Numbered from the stretch's first letter, positions 1 through 6,391 are shown. The stretch is 11,891 nt of DNA from Clostridiales bacterium (GCA_031263625.1 JAISFK010000095.1:1-11891); one strand, 5' to 3'. A program made the numbers and translations. The notes: a model not told the origin generated them from the sequence alone.

Positions 1-1083
1 ACGTTCGATGACTATGTTCTGCTTGACGGCGTGAAAAAGGACGCGCTTGGTTTCGTGAGGGGGCTGAAAGTTCCCGCCATACTCGATGAAATCCAGTACG
101 CGCCAGAAGTGTTGCGCCCTCTGAAAATGCGGATAGACCGCGAGCAGGCGAGCGGCGCCTTCCTTATGACGGGTTCGCAACAGTTCGAGCTTATGAAAGG
201 CGTGAGCGAGAGCCTTGCCGGGCGAATAGGCATACTGTCGCTGTCCGGCTTGTCGTCGCGGGAAAAGGACGGCATCGCGTTTGACAAGCCGTTTTTGCCC
301 ATCGACGAATATCTTGCGGCTCGGCGCGGCGAAGCAGTCCGCCATAGCCCTGACGAATTTTGGCGGCGCGTTCAGCGCGGAAGCATGCCAAAACTCTGCG
401 CGGAGCCGGAAATTGCCCCGCTTGACTATTATTCCGGCTATGTCAAGACCTATATTGAGCGGGACGTGCGAGCGCTGACGCAGGTTGGAGACGAACTGGC
501 CTTCCTGCGATTCCTTACGGCCTGCGCCGCGAGAACGGCGCAGCTGCTCAACATGTCGGATATATGCCGCGATGTGGGCATTGCCGTTCCCACCGCTAAG
601 CGCTGGCTGTCTGTTCTTGTCGCGTCCGGCATCGTCTATTTGCTGCAGCCATACTCCCGGAATATTGCCGCCCGCGCGGTTAAGACGCCTAAACTCTACT
701 TTATGGACACCGGGCTTGTTTCCTACCTCTGCAAATGGACTTCTCCGGAAACTCTTGAAAACGGCGCGATGTCGGGCCCAATATTTGAAACCTACGCCGT
801 GTCGGAAATTATCAAGAGCTACCAGAACGCGGGAATGGAACCGCCGATATACTTTTACCGCGACTCGGAAAAACGCGAGATCGATCTGGTGTTTGAGCTT
901 GACGGCAAGGCTTACCCTGTTGAGATAAAGAAGACTGCCAGCCCGAACGCGAGCGACGCCCGCTATTTCGGCTGCATTAAAAGCGGCGGCGGGATTGAGG
1001 CGATGCCGGGCGGAATCGTATGCATGTACGACAAGCTCTTGTCTCTCGGCAACGCGAAAACAATACCGATAGAATTGCTGTGA
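1..1083 (+). CDS. ATP-binding protein with C-terminal DUF4143 domain, 5'-truncated by window edge
   Basis: The frame is open from base 1 to the TGA at 1081-1083 (360 visible codons), so the gene begins outside the window. Visible residues 27-32 (ILDEIQ) are a Walker B motif. It is followed by MTGSQQ (visible 56-61) and SLAGRI (71-76), the order typical of the AAA-like ATPases that carry DUF4143. The C-terminal part contains FYRDSEKREIDLVFE and, after it, a PVEIKK motif, resembling the PD-(D/E)XK-like fold seen in DUF4143 proteins. About 40 residues with the Walker A loop would be expected upstream. These proteins are common in gut and environmental anaerobes and their role is poorly defined; toxin-antitoxin or DNA-related roles have been suggested. 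It converges on the amidohydrolase with 21 bp between stop codons and looks unrelated to the sugar locus. The GTG at 31-33 is only an internal codon. Family assignment is secure; function is not. Confidence 0.9.
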   Translation, partial: TFDDYVLLDGVKKDALGFVRGLKVPAILDEIQYAPEVLRPLKMRIDREQASGAFLMTGSQQFELMKGVSESLAGRIGILSLSGLSSREKDGIAFDKPFLPIDEYLAARRGEAVRHSPDEFWRRVQRGSMPKLCAEPEIAPLDYYSGYVKTYIERDVRALTQVGDELAFLRFLTACAARTAQLLNMSDICRDVGIAVPTAKRWLSVLVASGIVYLLQPYSRNIAARAVKTPKLYFMDTGLVSYLCKWTSPETLENGAMSGPIFETYAVSEIIKSYQNAGMEPPIYFYRDSEKREIDLVFELDGKAYPVEIKKTASPNASDARYFGCIKSGGGIEAMPGGIVCMYDKLLSLGNAKTIPIELL

Positions 1084-1104
1084 AATTTACGGCGAAATTC
1101 CATT

Positions 1105-2124
1105 TCACTCCAGATCCAACAGCATGGCGGGATTTTTCTTTACCATCAGCTCGACTTCCTCCTCGCTCACGCCCAGCTGCAGCATGGTCGCTATGCATTG
1201 CCGCATCCCCTCTGCGGGGGACGAGTCGGAAATCTGCCCGAAATCGGTTGACAGCACGGTGCGCTCCGCCCCGATCAGGCGAATGGCCTCGACATATTTT
1301 TCCGGCCTGTACGAGCCGAGCAAGGGCATGCAGCAGTGGTAGCAGTGCTCGATAAAAACGCCCATGCCCGCCAGGCTGCGAATTTCATCCAGCGTATAGG
1401 GCTCCCAGGCCGCGTCGGCCAGAGGATGGGTGGCGACCATCTTGGCGATGCCCTGATTTTTGGCCTCCCTGAAAAGGGCCAGGCTTTCGGGGTAGGACAA
1501 ATGGCCGTTGCAAAGCACCATGCCGTATTTTTTCGCAATCGCCAGTATTTTGGGCACGATGGGTTTCAGCTTGCCGGCCGCGCCGGTTGCGCTAGACGCG
1601 CCGCCAGTGCCGCCCGCGCCGTCTGAGCCGCCTGCGCCGCCCATGTTGCCCGCATTGCCCGCACCGGCCGCGCCGCCAGTGCCGCCCGCATCGGCCGCGT
1701 CAAGCACAGTTATGCCCTTTCCCTCCATGCCGGGAATGGCGCTGCAGGCAAAGGCGGCGTCCGAAGTGGGGAACCAGAGCACTTTCGCGCCCATTTTGGC
1801 GCTGTTCTCGATTGCAACGAGGGCCGTTTCCCCAAGCCCGCCCGTGGTGGGGTACTCGATATTGATGCTGCCGAACACGACTATCTCCGGCAGCGCCCTC
1901 TGAACGGCGTAGGCAGTCTGAATGGTGGGCACATGGGGGCTTTTCAGGACAATGGCCCTCATCCCCGCGTCCCTGGCGGCAAGCGCGGTCTGGTAGCCGT
2001 CGAAGCGCCGGACAATGCCGGGGTCGGGGGCAAAATGGATGTGCATGTCGATGCTGCCCTTCCAGCACCGCTCCACCGCGTCCGCCTGCGGGGTCTTGTA
2101 TTTGAAAAACTCCAGATATTTCAT
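1105..2124 (-). CDS. DUF6282-type amidohydrolase-like protein with Gly/Ala-rich insertion
   Basis: A 339-residue protein. DMHIHFAPDP (residues 26-35) gives an HxH metal-binding pair (H28, H30) as in TIM-barrel amidohydrolases. Further candidate ligands are H208 in NGHLSYPES, H233 in THPLAD and D294 in STDFGQ. The C-terminal GVSEEEVELMVKKNPAMLLDLE pattern is characteristic of amidohydrolase families, and the overall order fits DUF6282. The substrate is unknown. Residues 146-184 are a Gly/Ala/Ser/Thr-only stretch that interrupts the fold between the IPGMEGKGITVLDAAD segment and KLKPIVPKIL. The ATG at 2124 is preceded by a weak GAGG about 10 nt upstream. A near-consensus promoter lies about 130 bp upstream, so the gene is probably transcribed alone rather than from the permease operon. 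Its link to sugar catabolism rests only on position and direction. Confidence 0.85.
   Translation of the reverse strand: MKYLEFFKYKTPQADAVERCWKGSIDMHIHFAPDPGIVRRFDGYQTALAARDAGMRAIVLKSPHVPTIQTAYAVQRALPEIVVFGSINIEYPTTGGLGETALVAIENSAKMGAKVLWFPTSDAAFACSAIPGMEGKGITVLDAADAGGTGGAAGAGNAGNMGGAGGSDGAGGTGGASSATGAAGKLKPIVPKILAIAKKYGMVLCNGHLSYPESLALFREAKNQGIAKMVATHPLADAAWEPYTLDEIRSLAGMGVFIEHCYHCCMPLLGSYRPEKYVEAIRLIGAERTVLSTDFGQISDSSPAEGMRQCIATMLQLGVSEEEVELMVKKNPAMLLDLE
1573..1689 (-). repeat. In-frame Gly/Ala-rich low-complexity insertion in the amidohydrolase gene
   Basis: Encodes residues 146-184 of the amidohydrolase, composed almost wholly of G, A, S, T, N and D. At DNA level an identical 21-nt segment occurs at 1597-1617 and 1669-1689, exactly 72 nt (24 codons) apart. 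Shorter GCCGCCxGC-type units lie between. The period keeps the frame, which suggests growth by slippage or unequal recombination inside a surface loop. Confidence 0.85.
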
Positions 2125-2150
2125 TTGCCCATTCCCTCGCTTTGCTCCCC

Positions 2151-2189
2151 TTGCATTGCGCCTATTTGCATTGCGCCTATTTGCATTGC
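2151..2189. repeat. 15-nt tandem repeat upstream of the amidohydrolase
   Basis: Two perfect 15-nt copies (TTGCATTGCGCCTAT at 2151-2165 and 2166-2180) plus a partial third (TTGCATTGC at 2181-2189). They lie within the predicted 5' untranslated region of the amidohydrolase transcript, 27-65 nt before the ATG. Degenerate TTGC/CTTTGC units continue to about 2210. No function is evident. Confidence 0.9.
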
Positions 2190-2251
2190 TCCGCTTTGCC
2201 TTGCTCGCTTTTTACCCAGCCTTTGCTCGATCGGATTGCTCTCGCATGAGT

Positions 2252-2280
2252 ATTTTACTTTTATGCCCGCCGCCTGTCAA
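2252..2280 (-). promoter_or_regulatory. Near-consensus housekeeping promoter for the amidohydrolase gene
   Basis: On the minus strand TTGACA (2280-2275) is followed after exactly 17 bp by TAAAAT (2257-2252). This is a perfect -35 and a 5/6 -10 in an otherwise GC-rich stretch. Transcription would begin near 2245, giving a leader of about 120 nt. This is the best match to a sigma-A-type promoter seen in the window. The repeat array at 2283-2365 starts 3 bp upstream of the -35. Confidence 0.7.
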
Positions 2281-2282
2281 TG

Positions 2283-2365
2283 CCCCTGCGGGATCAATGA
2301 CATGCCCCTGCGGAATCCCCTGCGGAATCCCTCCTGCGGAATCAATGACATGCCCCTGCGGAATC
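2283..2365. repeat. Five-copy CCTGCGGAATC repeat array upstream of the amidohydrolase promoter
   Basis: The 11-nt core CCTGCGGRATC starts at 2285, 2307, 2319, 2333 and 2355 (the first copy has G in place of A). The blocks 2286-2317 and 2334-2365 are 32-nt direct repeats, 48 bp apart, with one mismatch; both include the phrase AATGACATGCCC. Placed directly upstream of the -35, the cores could be regulator sites, or they may be inert slippage products like the other repeats here. Confidence 0.85.
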
Positions 2366-2411
2366 AATGAAAAAATAGGCAATCGGCGACGATCGTGCCA
2401 TAAAAGCAGAG

Positions 2412-2507
2412 TTATGCACAGGTTCGATGGCGCATATAAAGGTTATTCACATAGTTACGCACATTATGCACAGGAAAACAGGCGTTTTGCGAGCCAGATG
2501 TGCATAA
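2412..2507. promoter_or_regulatory. Cluster of DnaA-box-like 9-mers
   Basis: Four exact matches to TTATNCACA fall within 96 bp: TTATGCACA at 2412-2420, TTATTCACA at 2443-2451, TTATGCACA at 2464-2472, and the same 9-mer on the minus strand at 2499-2507. A one-mismatch copy, TTACGCACA, is at 2455-2463, abutting the third exact copy. Four consensus 9-mers this close are unlikely by chance in GC-rich DNA. DnaA binding here is inference. No dnaA, dnaN or rep gene and no AT-rich unwinding element is visible, so calling it an origin is not justified. Confidence 0.5.
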
Positions 2508-2518
2508 CTTTCGCCGCG

Positions 2519-2537
2519 AAAAAAGGCGGGCGCCCCG
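2519..2537 (-). terminator. Candidate intrinsic terminator after the permease genes
   Basis: On the minus strand a short hairpin CGGG-GCG-CCCG (2537-2527) is followed 2 nt later by six T (2524-2519), about 70 nt past the downstream permease's stop codon. An alternative CCCG-CGA-CGGG stem lies just before it. The stem is short but GC-only. It would end the permease transcript before the amidohydrolase promoter. Confidence 0.4.
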
Positions 2538-2608
2538 TCGCGGGCCGGCATATTTGGAGGGAAGGGGAGTGGAGGGTGAGCGGAGGTGGGGCATGGCGGG
2601 AGGGGGGC

Positions 2609-3451
2609 TTAGCCTTTCAGGCCGGTGGTGGACACTCCCTCGGTAAGGTGGCGCTGCATGGTGACGAAGATGATGAAGATGGGCGCGAGGGACAGGGCGG
2701 ACATGGCGAACAGGGCGCCGTAGTCCGAGGAGGACGTGTTGTCCATGAACAGCTTCAGCGCCAGGCTCACGGTGTACTTGTTCGTGCGCTTGAGGTACAG
2801 CAGAGGGGCCATGTAGTCGTTCCAGCGGCCGATGAAGGAGAAGATGCTCACGGTGGCGATGGCCGGAGCGGACAGCGGCAAAATGACGCGGCCGTAAATG
2901 GAGTAAAACGAGCAGCCGTCGATTTTGGCGGCGGCGTCCAGCTCGCGCGGGATGCTGCTCATAAAGTTCATCAGCAGGTAGATGTAAAAGCCGTGGGTCG
3001 CGAAGAAGGCGGGCACAGTCATGGGGTAGTAGGTGTTCACCCAGCCAAGGCTGTTGAACCACAGGTACTGCGGGATCATCAGCACTTGCTCCGGCAGCAT
3101 CATCGTGACCAGGACGATGCCGAACAGCGCCCGGCGCAGCCGGAAATTCAGCCGGGAGAGCGCGTAGGCCACGAGAGGCGACGACACCAGCGTGCCAAAG
3201 GTGCCGACGAGAGCGACCCATGCGGTGTTCAGGAAGAAGGTGGCAAATGTGGTGTGCGAAAAGCCCTTCCAGCCCTGGACATAGTTTTCGAGGGTCGGGT
3301 TTGCCGGGATGAGCTGGTTCGCCGTGTGGAAGATGGTGCTGCTCTCCTTCAGCGAGCTCATAACCATCCATACCAGCGGATATATCATCAGCGCGGCAAA
3401 GGCGATGACTACGGCGTGATAGAAGATATGGCATTTTTTCAGCGCGTTCAT
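2609..3451 (-). CDS. Carbohydrate ABC transporter permease, MalG/LplC type
   Basis: A 280-residue inner-membrane protein of usual family length with about six hydrophobic segments (near residues 12-32, 78-98, 108-128, 142-162, 197-216 and 248-268). The cytoplasmic EAA loop that contacts the ATPase is RELDAAAKIDGCSFYSIYGR (residues 169-188), followed by VILPLS. The C-terminal RHLTEGVSTTGLKG is the ending typical of this permease class. The ATG at 3451 has GGAGG 7 nt upstream, sitting in the 13-bp gap after the other permease, so the two are co-translated from one message. It forms the second half of the membrane channel. No nucleotide-binding subunit is encoded here, as is common where a shared MsmX-type ATPase serves many importers. 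Confidence 0.95.
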   Translation of the reverse strand: MNALKKCHIFYHAVVIAFAALMIYPLVWMVMSSLKESSTIFHTANQLIPANPTLENYVQGWKGFSHTTFATFFLNTAWVALVGTFGTLVSSPLVAYALSRLNFRLRRALFGIVLVTMMLPEQVLMIPQYLWFNSLGWVNTYYPMTVPAFFATHGFYIYLLMNFMSSIPRELDAAAKIDGCSFYSIYGRVILPLSAPAIATVSIFSFIGRWNDYMAPLLYLKRTNKYTVSLALKLFMDNTSSSDYGALFAMSALSLAPIFIIFVTMQRHLTEGVSTTGLKG

Positions 3452-3464
3452 CGGCGTTCCTCCG

Positions 3465-4397
3465 TCAATAGTCGTATACCCAGCGCTTCCTCGTTTTGAA
3501 CAGGATAAAGGTGAGCGCCGCCACGACGATCAGCAATATCCAGCCCATGGCCGCGGCCATGCCCACCTTGCCGAAGCGGAAGCTCTGCTGGTACATGTGC
3601 AGCACGTAGAACATGGTGGAGTTCATGGGCTTGCCGTCGGAGATGATCTGCCCCTGGGCGAACACGAGCAGGCCGTTGATGAACTGCATCACCAGATTGA
3701 AGAATATGGTGGGCGTGAGCATGGGCAAAGTGATGCGGAAGAAGGCCCTGACGCTCCCCGCGCCGTCCACGCGGGCCGCCTCGTACAGCTCCGACGGGAT
3801 CTGCTTCATGGACGAGAGGAATATGAGCATGGACGAGCCAAACTGCCATACCGCCAGGATGATCAGCACCCAAAGGGCGGTCCTAGTGTCGCCGATCCAC
3901 GCGATGCGCAGGCCGAGCACGCGGTTGACAAGACCGTCCACCGAGAACATGCGCTTCCACAGTATGGCCACTGCCACGGACGAGCCAAGGATGGAGGGCA
4001 GGTAGTACACCGCCCGGTAGAAGGCGGTCAGCCTGGTTCCCTTTATCAGAATCAGCGCCACGGCAAGGGCGAACAGCAGCTTCATCGGCACCGACGCGAT
4101 GGCAAAGGAAAATGTGACCTGCAAGGATTTGTAGAAAACCGGATCCTTGAAGATATCGGCAAAGTTTTTCAGGCCCACCCAGACAGGTGGCGAAACGATG
4201 TTGTAGTTGCAAAAGGAGTAATACAGCGAGGTGATCATGGGTACGACAAAGAACGCGACAAAGCCCAGCATGAAGGGCGCGGCGCACACGTGGCCCGCCA
4301 CGCTCTCGCTGTTGAAGAATGCTTTCAGGCTGAAGGCTCTCGGGCTGAAGGCTTTCGGATTTTTTGACAGTTGGTTTTTAGCGGATTTGCGTTCCAA
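3465..4397 (-). CDS. Sugar ABC transporter permease, MalF/LplB type, TTG start
   Basis: A 310-residue membrane protein. The EAA loop ELYEAARVDGAGSVRAFF (residues 203-220) is followed by RITLPMLTP. The C-terminus KTRKRWVYDY is usual for the family. Hydrophobic segments begin near residue 37 (VCAAPFMLGFVAFFVVPMI). The start is TTG at 4397: AAAGGGG lies about 8 nt upstream, and the next in-frame Met, at residue 43, is already inside the first membrane helix. The N-terminal tail holds a pentapeptide repeat (KAFSP, RAFSL, KAFFN) encoded by a 15-nt DNA repeat. It pairs with the downstream MalG-type permease. Separation from the binding-protein gene by 372 bp of repeats is wider than usual for such operons and may lower permease expression relative to the binding protein. 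Confidence 0.93.
   Translation of the reverse strand: MERKSAKNQLSKNPKAFSPRAFSLKAFFNSESVAGHVCAAPFMLGFVAFFVVPMITSLYYSFCNYNIVSPPVWVGLKNFADIFKDPVFYKSLQVTFSFAIASVPMKLLFALAVALILIKGTRLTAFYRAVYYLPSILGSSVAVAILWKRMFSVDGLVNRVLGLRIAWIGDTRTALWVLIILAVWQFGSSMLIFLSSMKQIPSELYEAARVDGAGSVRAFFRITLPMLTPTIFFNLVMQFINGLLVFAQGQIISDGKPMNSTMFYVLHMYQQSFRFGKVGMAAAMGWILLIVVAALTFILFKTRKRWVYDY
4328..4357. repeat. 15-nt in-frame tandem repeat in the upstream permease N-terminus
   Basis: GGCTGAAGGCTCTCG (4328-4342) is followed directly by GGCTGAAGGCTTTCG (4343-4357), with one mismatch, and a partial copy precedes at 4321-4327. It encodes a 5-residue repeat in the cytoplasmic tail before the first membrane helix, where length variation should be tolerated. 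Confidence 0.85.
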
Positions 4398-4434
4398 TGT
4401 GATTTCCCCTTTGCGATTTGCCCTTTTTGCGCTT

Positions 4435-4494
4435 GCCGATGCTAATGCCGATGCCGATGCTGATGCTAATGCCGATGCTGATGCTAATGCTGAT
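4435..4494. repeat. Hexanucleotide array of ten GCYRAT-type units
   Basis: Ten consecutive 6-nt units of the form GCC/GCT followed by GAT/AAT run from 4435 to 4494. A higher-order 18-nt unit (GCCGATGCTGATGCTAAT) is exactly doubled at 4453-4470 and 4471-4488. The array ends 37 bp before the permease TTG start, in the untranslated leader of that gene. It looks like a microsatellite and would be a likely site of copy-number variation between strains. Confidence 0.9.
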
Positions 4495-4513
4495 GCCGCG
4501 AAAAATCGCCGTT

Positions 4514-4587
4514 GCCGGGCGCCGGACGCCGGACGCCAGGGTGCTGGGCGCCCTGCGTCGGGCGCCCGCCCCTTGCAGGCGCCCGGC
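4514..4587 (-). other. GC-rich inverted-repeat region between binding-protein and permease genes
   Basis: A 10-bp inverted repeat, GCCGGGCGCC (4514-4523) and GGCGCCCGGC (4578-4587), encloses further complementary runs such as CAGGG/CCCTG and several GGCGCC-type hexamers. In RNA this would fold strongly. By analogy with intercistronic stem-loops in other binding-protein operons it may protect or pause the transcript and raise the binding-protein to permease ratio. There is no T-tract beside it, so it is not called a terminator. Confidence 0.5.
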
Positions 4588-4610
4588 GCGTTGCGTTCAT
4601 GATTATGGTG

Positions 4611-4807
4611 TCGCGCACTCGGCCGCTTTCCTCATGATGCCCGTGCAGCGCTCGGCTGCCTCTTATACTTGTGCCGCGCTCGGCCGCCCATCTTATGCTT
4701 GAGCGGCGCCCGGCCGCTCCCCTCATGCTTGTGCCGCGTTCGGCCGTTGCGCTCAGGAGACTACTGCGCTCAGGAGGCCGTGCGCTCGGCCGCTTCCCTC
4801 ATGATGG
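4611..4807. repeat. About 30-nt imperfect tandem repeats copying the 3' end of the binding-protein gene
   Basis: Using the anchor CTCGGCCG or a near match, copies begin at 4618, 4651, 4679, 4709, 4739 and 4785. The last copy (4778-4807) is the end of the binding-protein coding region and encodes its IMREAAERTA tail. The outermost copy (4611-4640) matches it at 25 of 30 positions; inner copies are more diverged (about 19-22 of 30). Next to the stop codon, TGCGCTCAGGAG occurs at 4748-4759 and 4765-4776, so the stop region is duplicated too. Each unit holds a CGGCCG-like palindrome, giving a superficial likeness to REP elements. Confidence 0.85.
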
Positions 4808-6314
4808 CGTTGCCCCTGTCAAACAGCTCCTTGGCGGCGGCCTCGGCGGTCAGCTCGCCGTAGTACACCTTTTCGTGCAGTTCCTCGATCAGGGCTGCGG
4901 CCTCGCTGCCGCCGGCGCCCGCCGGAGGGTTGGAGGGGGCGCAGCGCGGGGTGACGACGTCGTTGATGTACGCGAATATCTTCTTCTGGATGTCGGACAG
5001 GCCGGGGGCGATGGCGGCGGCCGCAGTGGCGTTGGCTGGCACGCCCGGCTCGGCCATGATGATCTCGTTGGCCTCGTAAGAGTTCACTATCCAGTTCAGC
5101 AGGGCGATGGCCTCGCCGGTGTTGCCCGCCTGCGTGGGCACGGTCCAGCTCATGGCCTCGCGCAGGTAGCCGGATTTGTCCGGCGTGTCGGTGGGGCAGG
5201 TCGCCAGGCCGATCTCCATCCCCTCTGGCGCGACGCCCTGCATGGCGTCGGCCTGGTTGGAGTTGAAGAAGCTGCACCAGGAGCTGTTCTCCGGGGCGTC
5301 CGAGTACAGCATGGGCTGTTCCTCGGTGCTGTCCCTGCCGATGACGACGCTGATGTCGATGAGCCAGCCCTCGGCGCGGCCGCGCTCCAGCAGGGCGTAG
5401 TAGGGCAGAAGCTGCTCATAGCTCTCGGCGCCCAGGGCGTCCTGGCCGTACAGCACATGGCCGTAGCCGCGCAGGATGTATTCCACCATCTGGCCGGGGT
5501 TGCTGATGTAGGTTTTGTAGCCGGTGGCCGCGTATATTTTGGCGCTCAGCTCGGCAAAGCCGTCCATGCCCATGTAGTCCGGCACGGCGATGCCGTGCTC
5601 GTCCAGCAGGGTTTTGTTATACAGCACAGCCGGGGAGTTGGTGCCCGCGCAGATGCCGTACAGCTTGCCGTCCACCGTGGTGCTGGCCAGCACGCTGTCC
5701 GCGATTTCGGAGAGGTCCAGCCCGGCGCCGGCATAGGCGTTCAGATCGGTCAGCAGCCCGCCGCTCACGTAGGGGCCGTAGTAGGCGCCCTGCAGCATCA
5801 CGATGTCGGGCATGGCGTTGCTGGCCGCCGCGGCCTGCATGGCCACCATATGGTCGCTGAAGCCGGATGTCTGGCTCTCGATGGCGACATGGGGATTCAG
5901 CTCCATGTACTTGTCCAGCGCGCCCTGAAACTTTTCGTTCCGGCTTTGGCTGCCCCACCAGGCCACGACCAGATTCGCCGGCTCCTTTTCGCCGCCGCTG
6001 TCGCCAATGTCGCCGCTGTCGTCGCCGCTGTTGTCACTGTCGTCGCCGGCCGGGGCGTCGCCGCTCTCCTGCTGCGCCTGAGTCGCGGGCTGGGCGTCGG
6101 CCTGGCCGGCCGCGCCGTCGGCCGCGCTGCTGTCGGCGTTGCTGGCTGTATCGCTGTCAGCCGCGCCGCTGGCCGTGCTGCCCGCGCCGGCGGTCGTACT
6201 GCTGCCTGCCGTGTTGCCGGGCGCCCCGCCGCAGGCGGCGAGCAGGCCCGCAAGCAGGGCGGCGGCGACTAGCAGAGACATAAACTTGCTTCTTTTCATG
6301 GAATTTCCTCTCAT
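4770..6314 (-). CDS. Extracellular sugar-binding lipoprotein (ABC transporter solute-binding protein)
   Basis: A 514-residue lipoprotein that captures sugar outside the cell and delivers it to the permease pair. The N-terminus MKRSKF and a hydrophobic stretch end in the lipobox LLAAC (Cys28 if starting at 6314). Residues 29-112 are an Ala/Gly/Ser/Asp-rich linker, longer than usual. The folded part then begins at NLVVAWWG. Family-1 features include TVDGKLYGI, VLYNKTLLDEHGI and GEAIALLNWIVNS. Two in-frame ATG codons, at 6314 and 6299, each follow a purine-rich Shine-Dalgarno. AGGAGG, 7 nt before 6314, is the stronger, so that start is chosen; 6299 would remove only five residues. It has its own promoter candidate upstream of 6364. 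The 3' end is echoed in downstream repeats. Ligand is inferred to be a rhamnose-containing oligosaccharide only from the divergent rhamnosidase. Confidence 0.95.
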   Translation of the reverse strand: MRGNSMKRSKFMSLLVAAALLAGLLAACGGAPGNTAGSSTTAGAGSTASGAADSDTASNADSSAADGAAGQADAQPATQAQQESGDAPAGDDSDNSGDDSGDIGDSGGEKEPANLVVAWWGSQSRNEKFQGALDKYMELNPHVAIESQTSGFSDHMVAMQAAAASNAMPDIVMLQGAYYGPYVSGGLLTDLNAYAGAGLDLSEIADSVLASTTVDGKLYGICAGTNSPAVLYNKTLLDEHGIAVPDYMGMDGFAELSAKIYAATGYKTYISNPGQMVEYILRGYGHVLYGQDALGAESYEQLLPYYALLERGRAEGWLIDISVVIGRDSTEEQPMLYSDAPENSSWCSFFNSNQADAMQGVAPEGMEIGLATCPTDTPDKSGYLREAMSWTVPTQAGNTGEAIALLNWIVNSYEANEIIMAEPGVPANATAAAAIAPGLSDIQKKIFAYINDVVTPRCAPSNPPAGAGGSEAAALIEELHEKVYYGELTAEAAAKELFDRGNAIMREAAERTAS

Positions 6315-6326
6315 TGGATTTCCTCC
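6297..6326 (-). repeat. Duplicated Shine-Dalgarno/start unit of the binding-protein gene
   Basis: Two adjacent 15-nt units (6297-6311 and 6312-6326) match at 12 of 15 positions, each holding an ATG and a GAGGAAAT-type ribosome binding sequence on the minus strand. Because 15 is a multiple of three, both ATGs are in frame, giving MRGNS before the second Met. The duplication creates two usable starts. Confidence 0.8.
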
Positions 6327-6363
6327 TTATGCGTTGGGATTTATGCAGATCTTTTTTAGGATT

Positions 6364-6391
6364 ATTATAACAATCCGATATGGGCATATCG
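6364..6391 (-). promoter_or_regulatory. Extended -10 promoter with overlapping palindrome, upstream of the binding-protein gene
   Basis: On the minus strand TGTTATAAT provides an extended -10 (TATAAT at 6369-6364). No good -35 hexamer is present. The 16-bp inverted repeat CGATATGGGCATATCG (6376-6391) covers the spacer and -35 region. Transcription would start near 6357, about 43 nt before the ATG. A promoter with a strong extended -10 and no -35 fits activator control; the palindrome could bind the neighbouring response regulator or an unlinked repressor. Confidence 0.6.

Noticed and set aside
1081..1107. Bidirectional terminator between the convergent genes
   Set aside because: TGAAAT and ATTTCA form only a 6-bp A/T-rich stem with a 15-nt loop overlapping both stop codons; too weak to call.
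2283..2365. CRISPR array
   Set aside because: Repeat cores are 11 nt with irregular 1-11 nt gaps and similar spacers, and no cas genes are present. The same applies to the 30-nt copies at 4611-4807, which have no unique spacers.
2412..2507. Replication origin
   Set aside because: DnaA-like boxes are present, but there is no AT-rich unwinding region and no dnaA, dnaN or rep gene nearby. Kept only as a box cluster.
2015..3499. Long plus-strand open frame of 494 codons
   Set aside because: It begins inside the amidohydrolase gene, crosses the intergenic repeats and continues antisense to the permease. The translation is His/Gly/Arg/Gln-rich without domain signals, while the minus-strand permease is unmistakable.
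4611..4807. Insertion-sequence remnant or transposon end
   Set aside because: No transposase fragment, terminal inverted repeats or target duplications; the units match the adjacent gene's own 3' end.
4671..6272. Long plus-strand open frame of 533 codons
   Set aside because: Antisense to the binding-protein gene; it is a by-product of high GC and codon bias, with a low-complexity Val/Gly/Ala/His composition.
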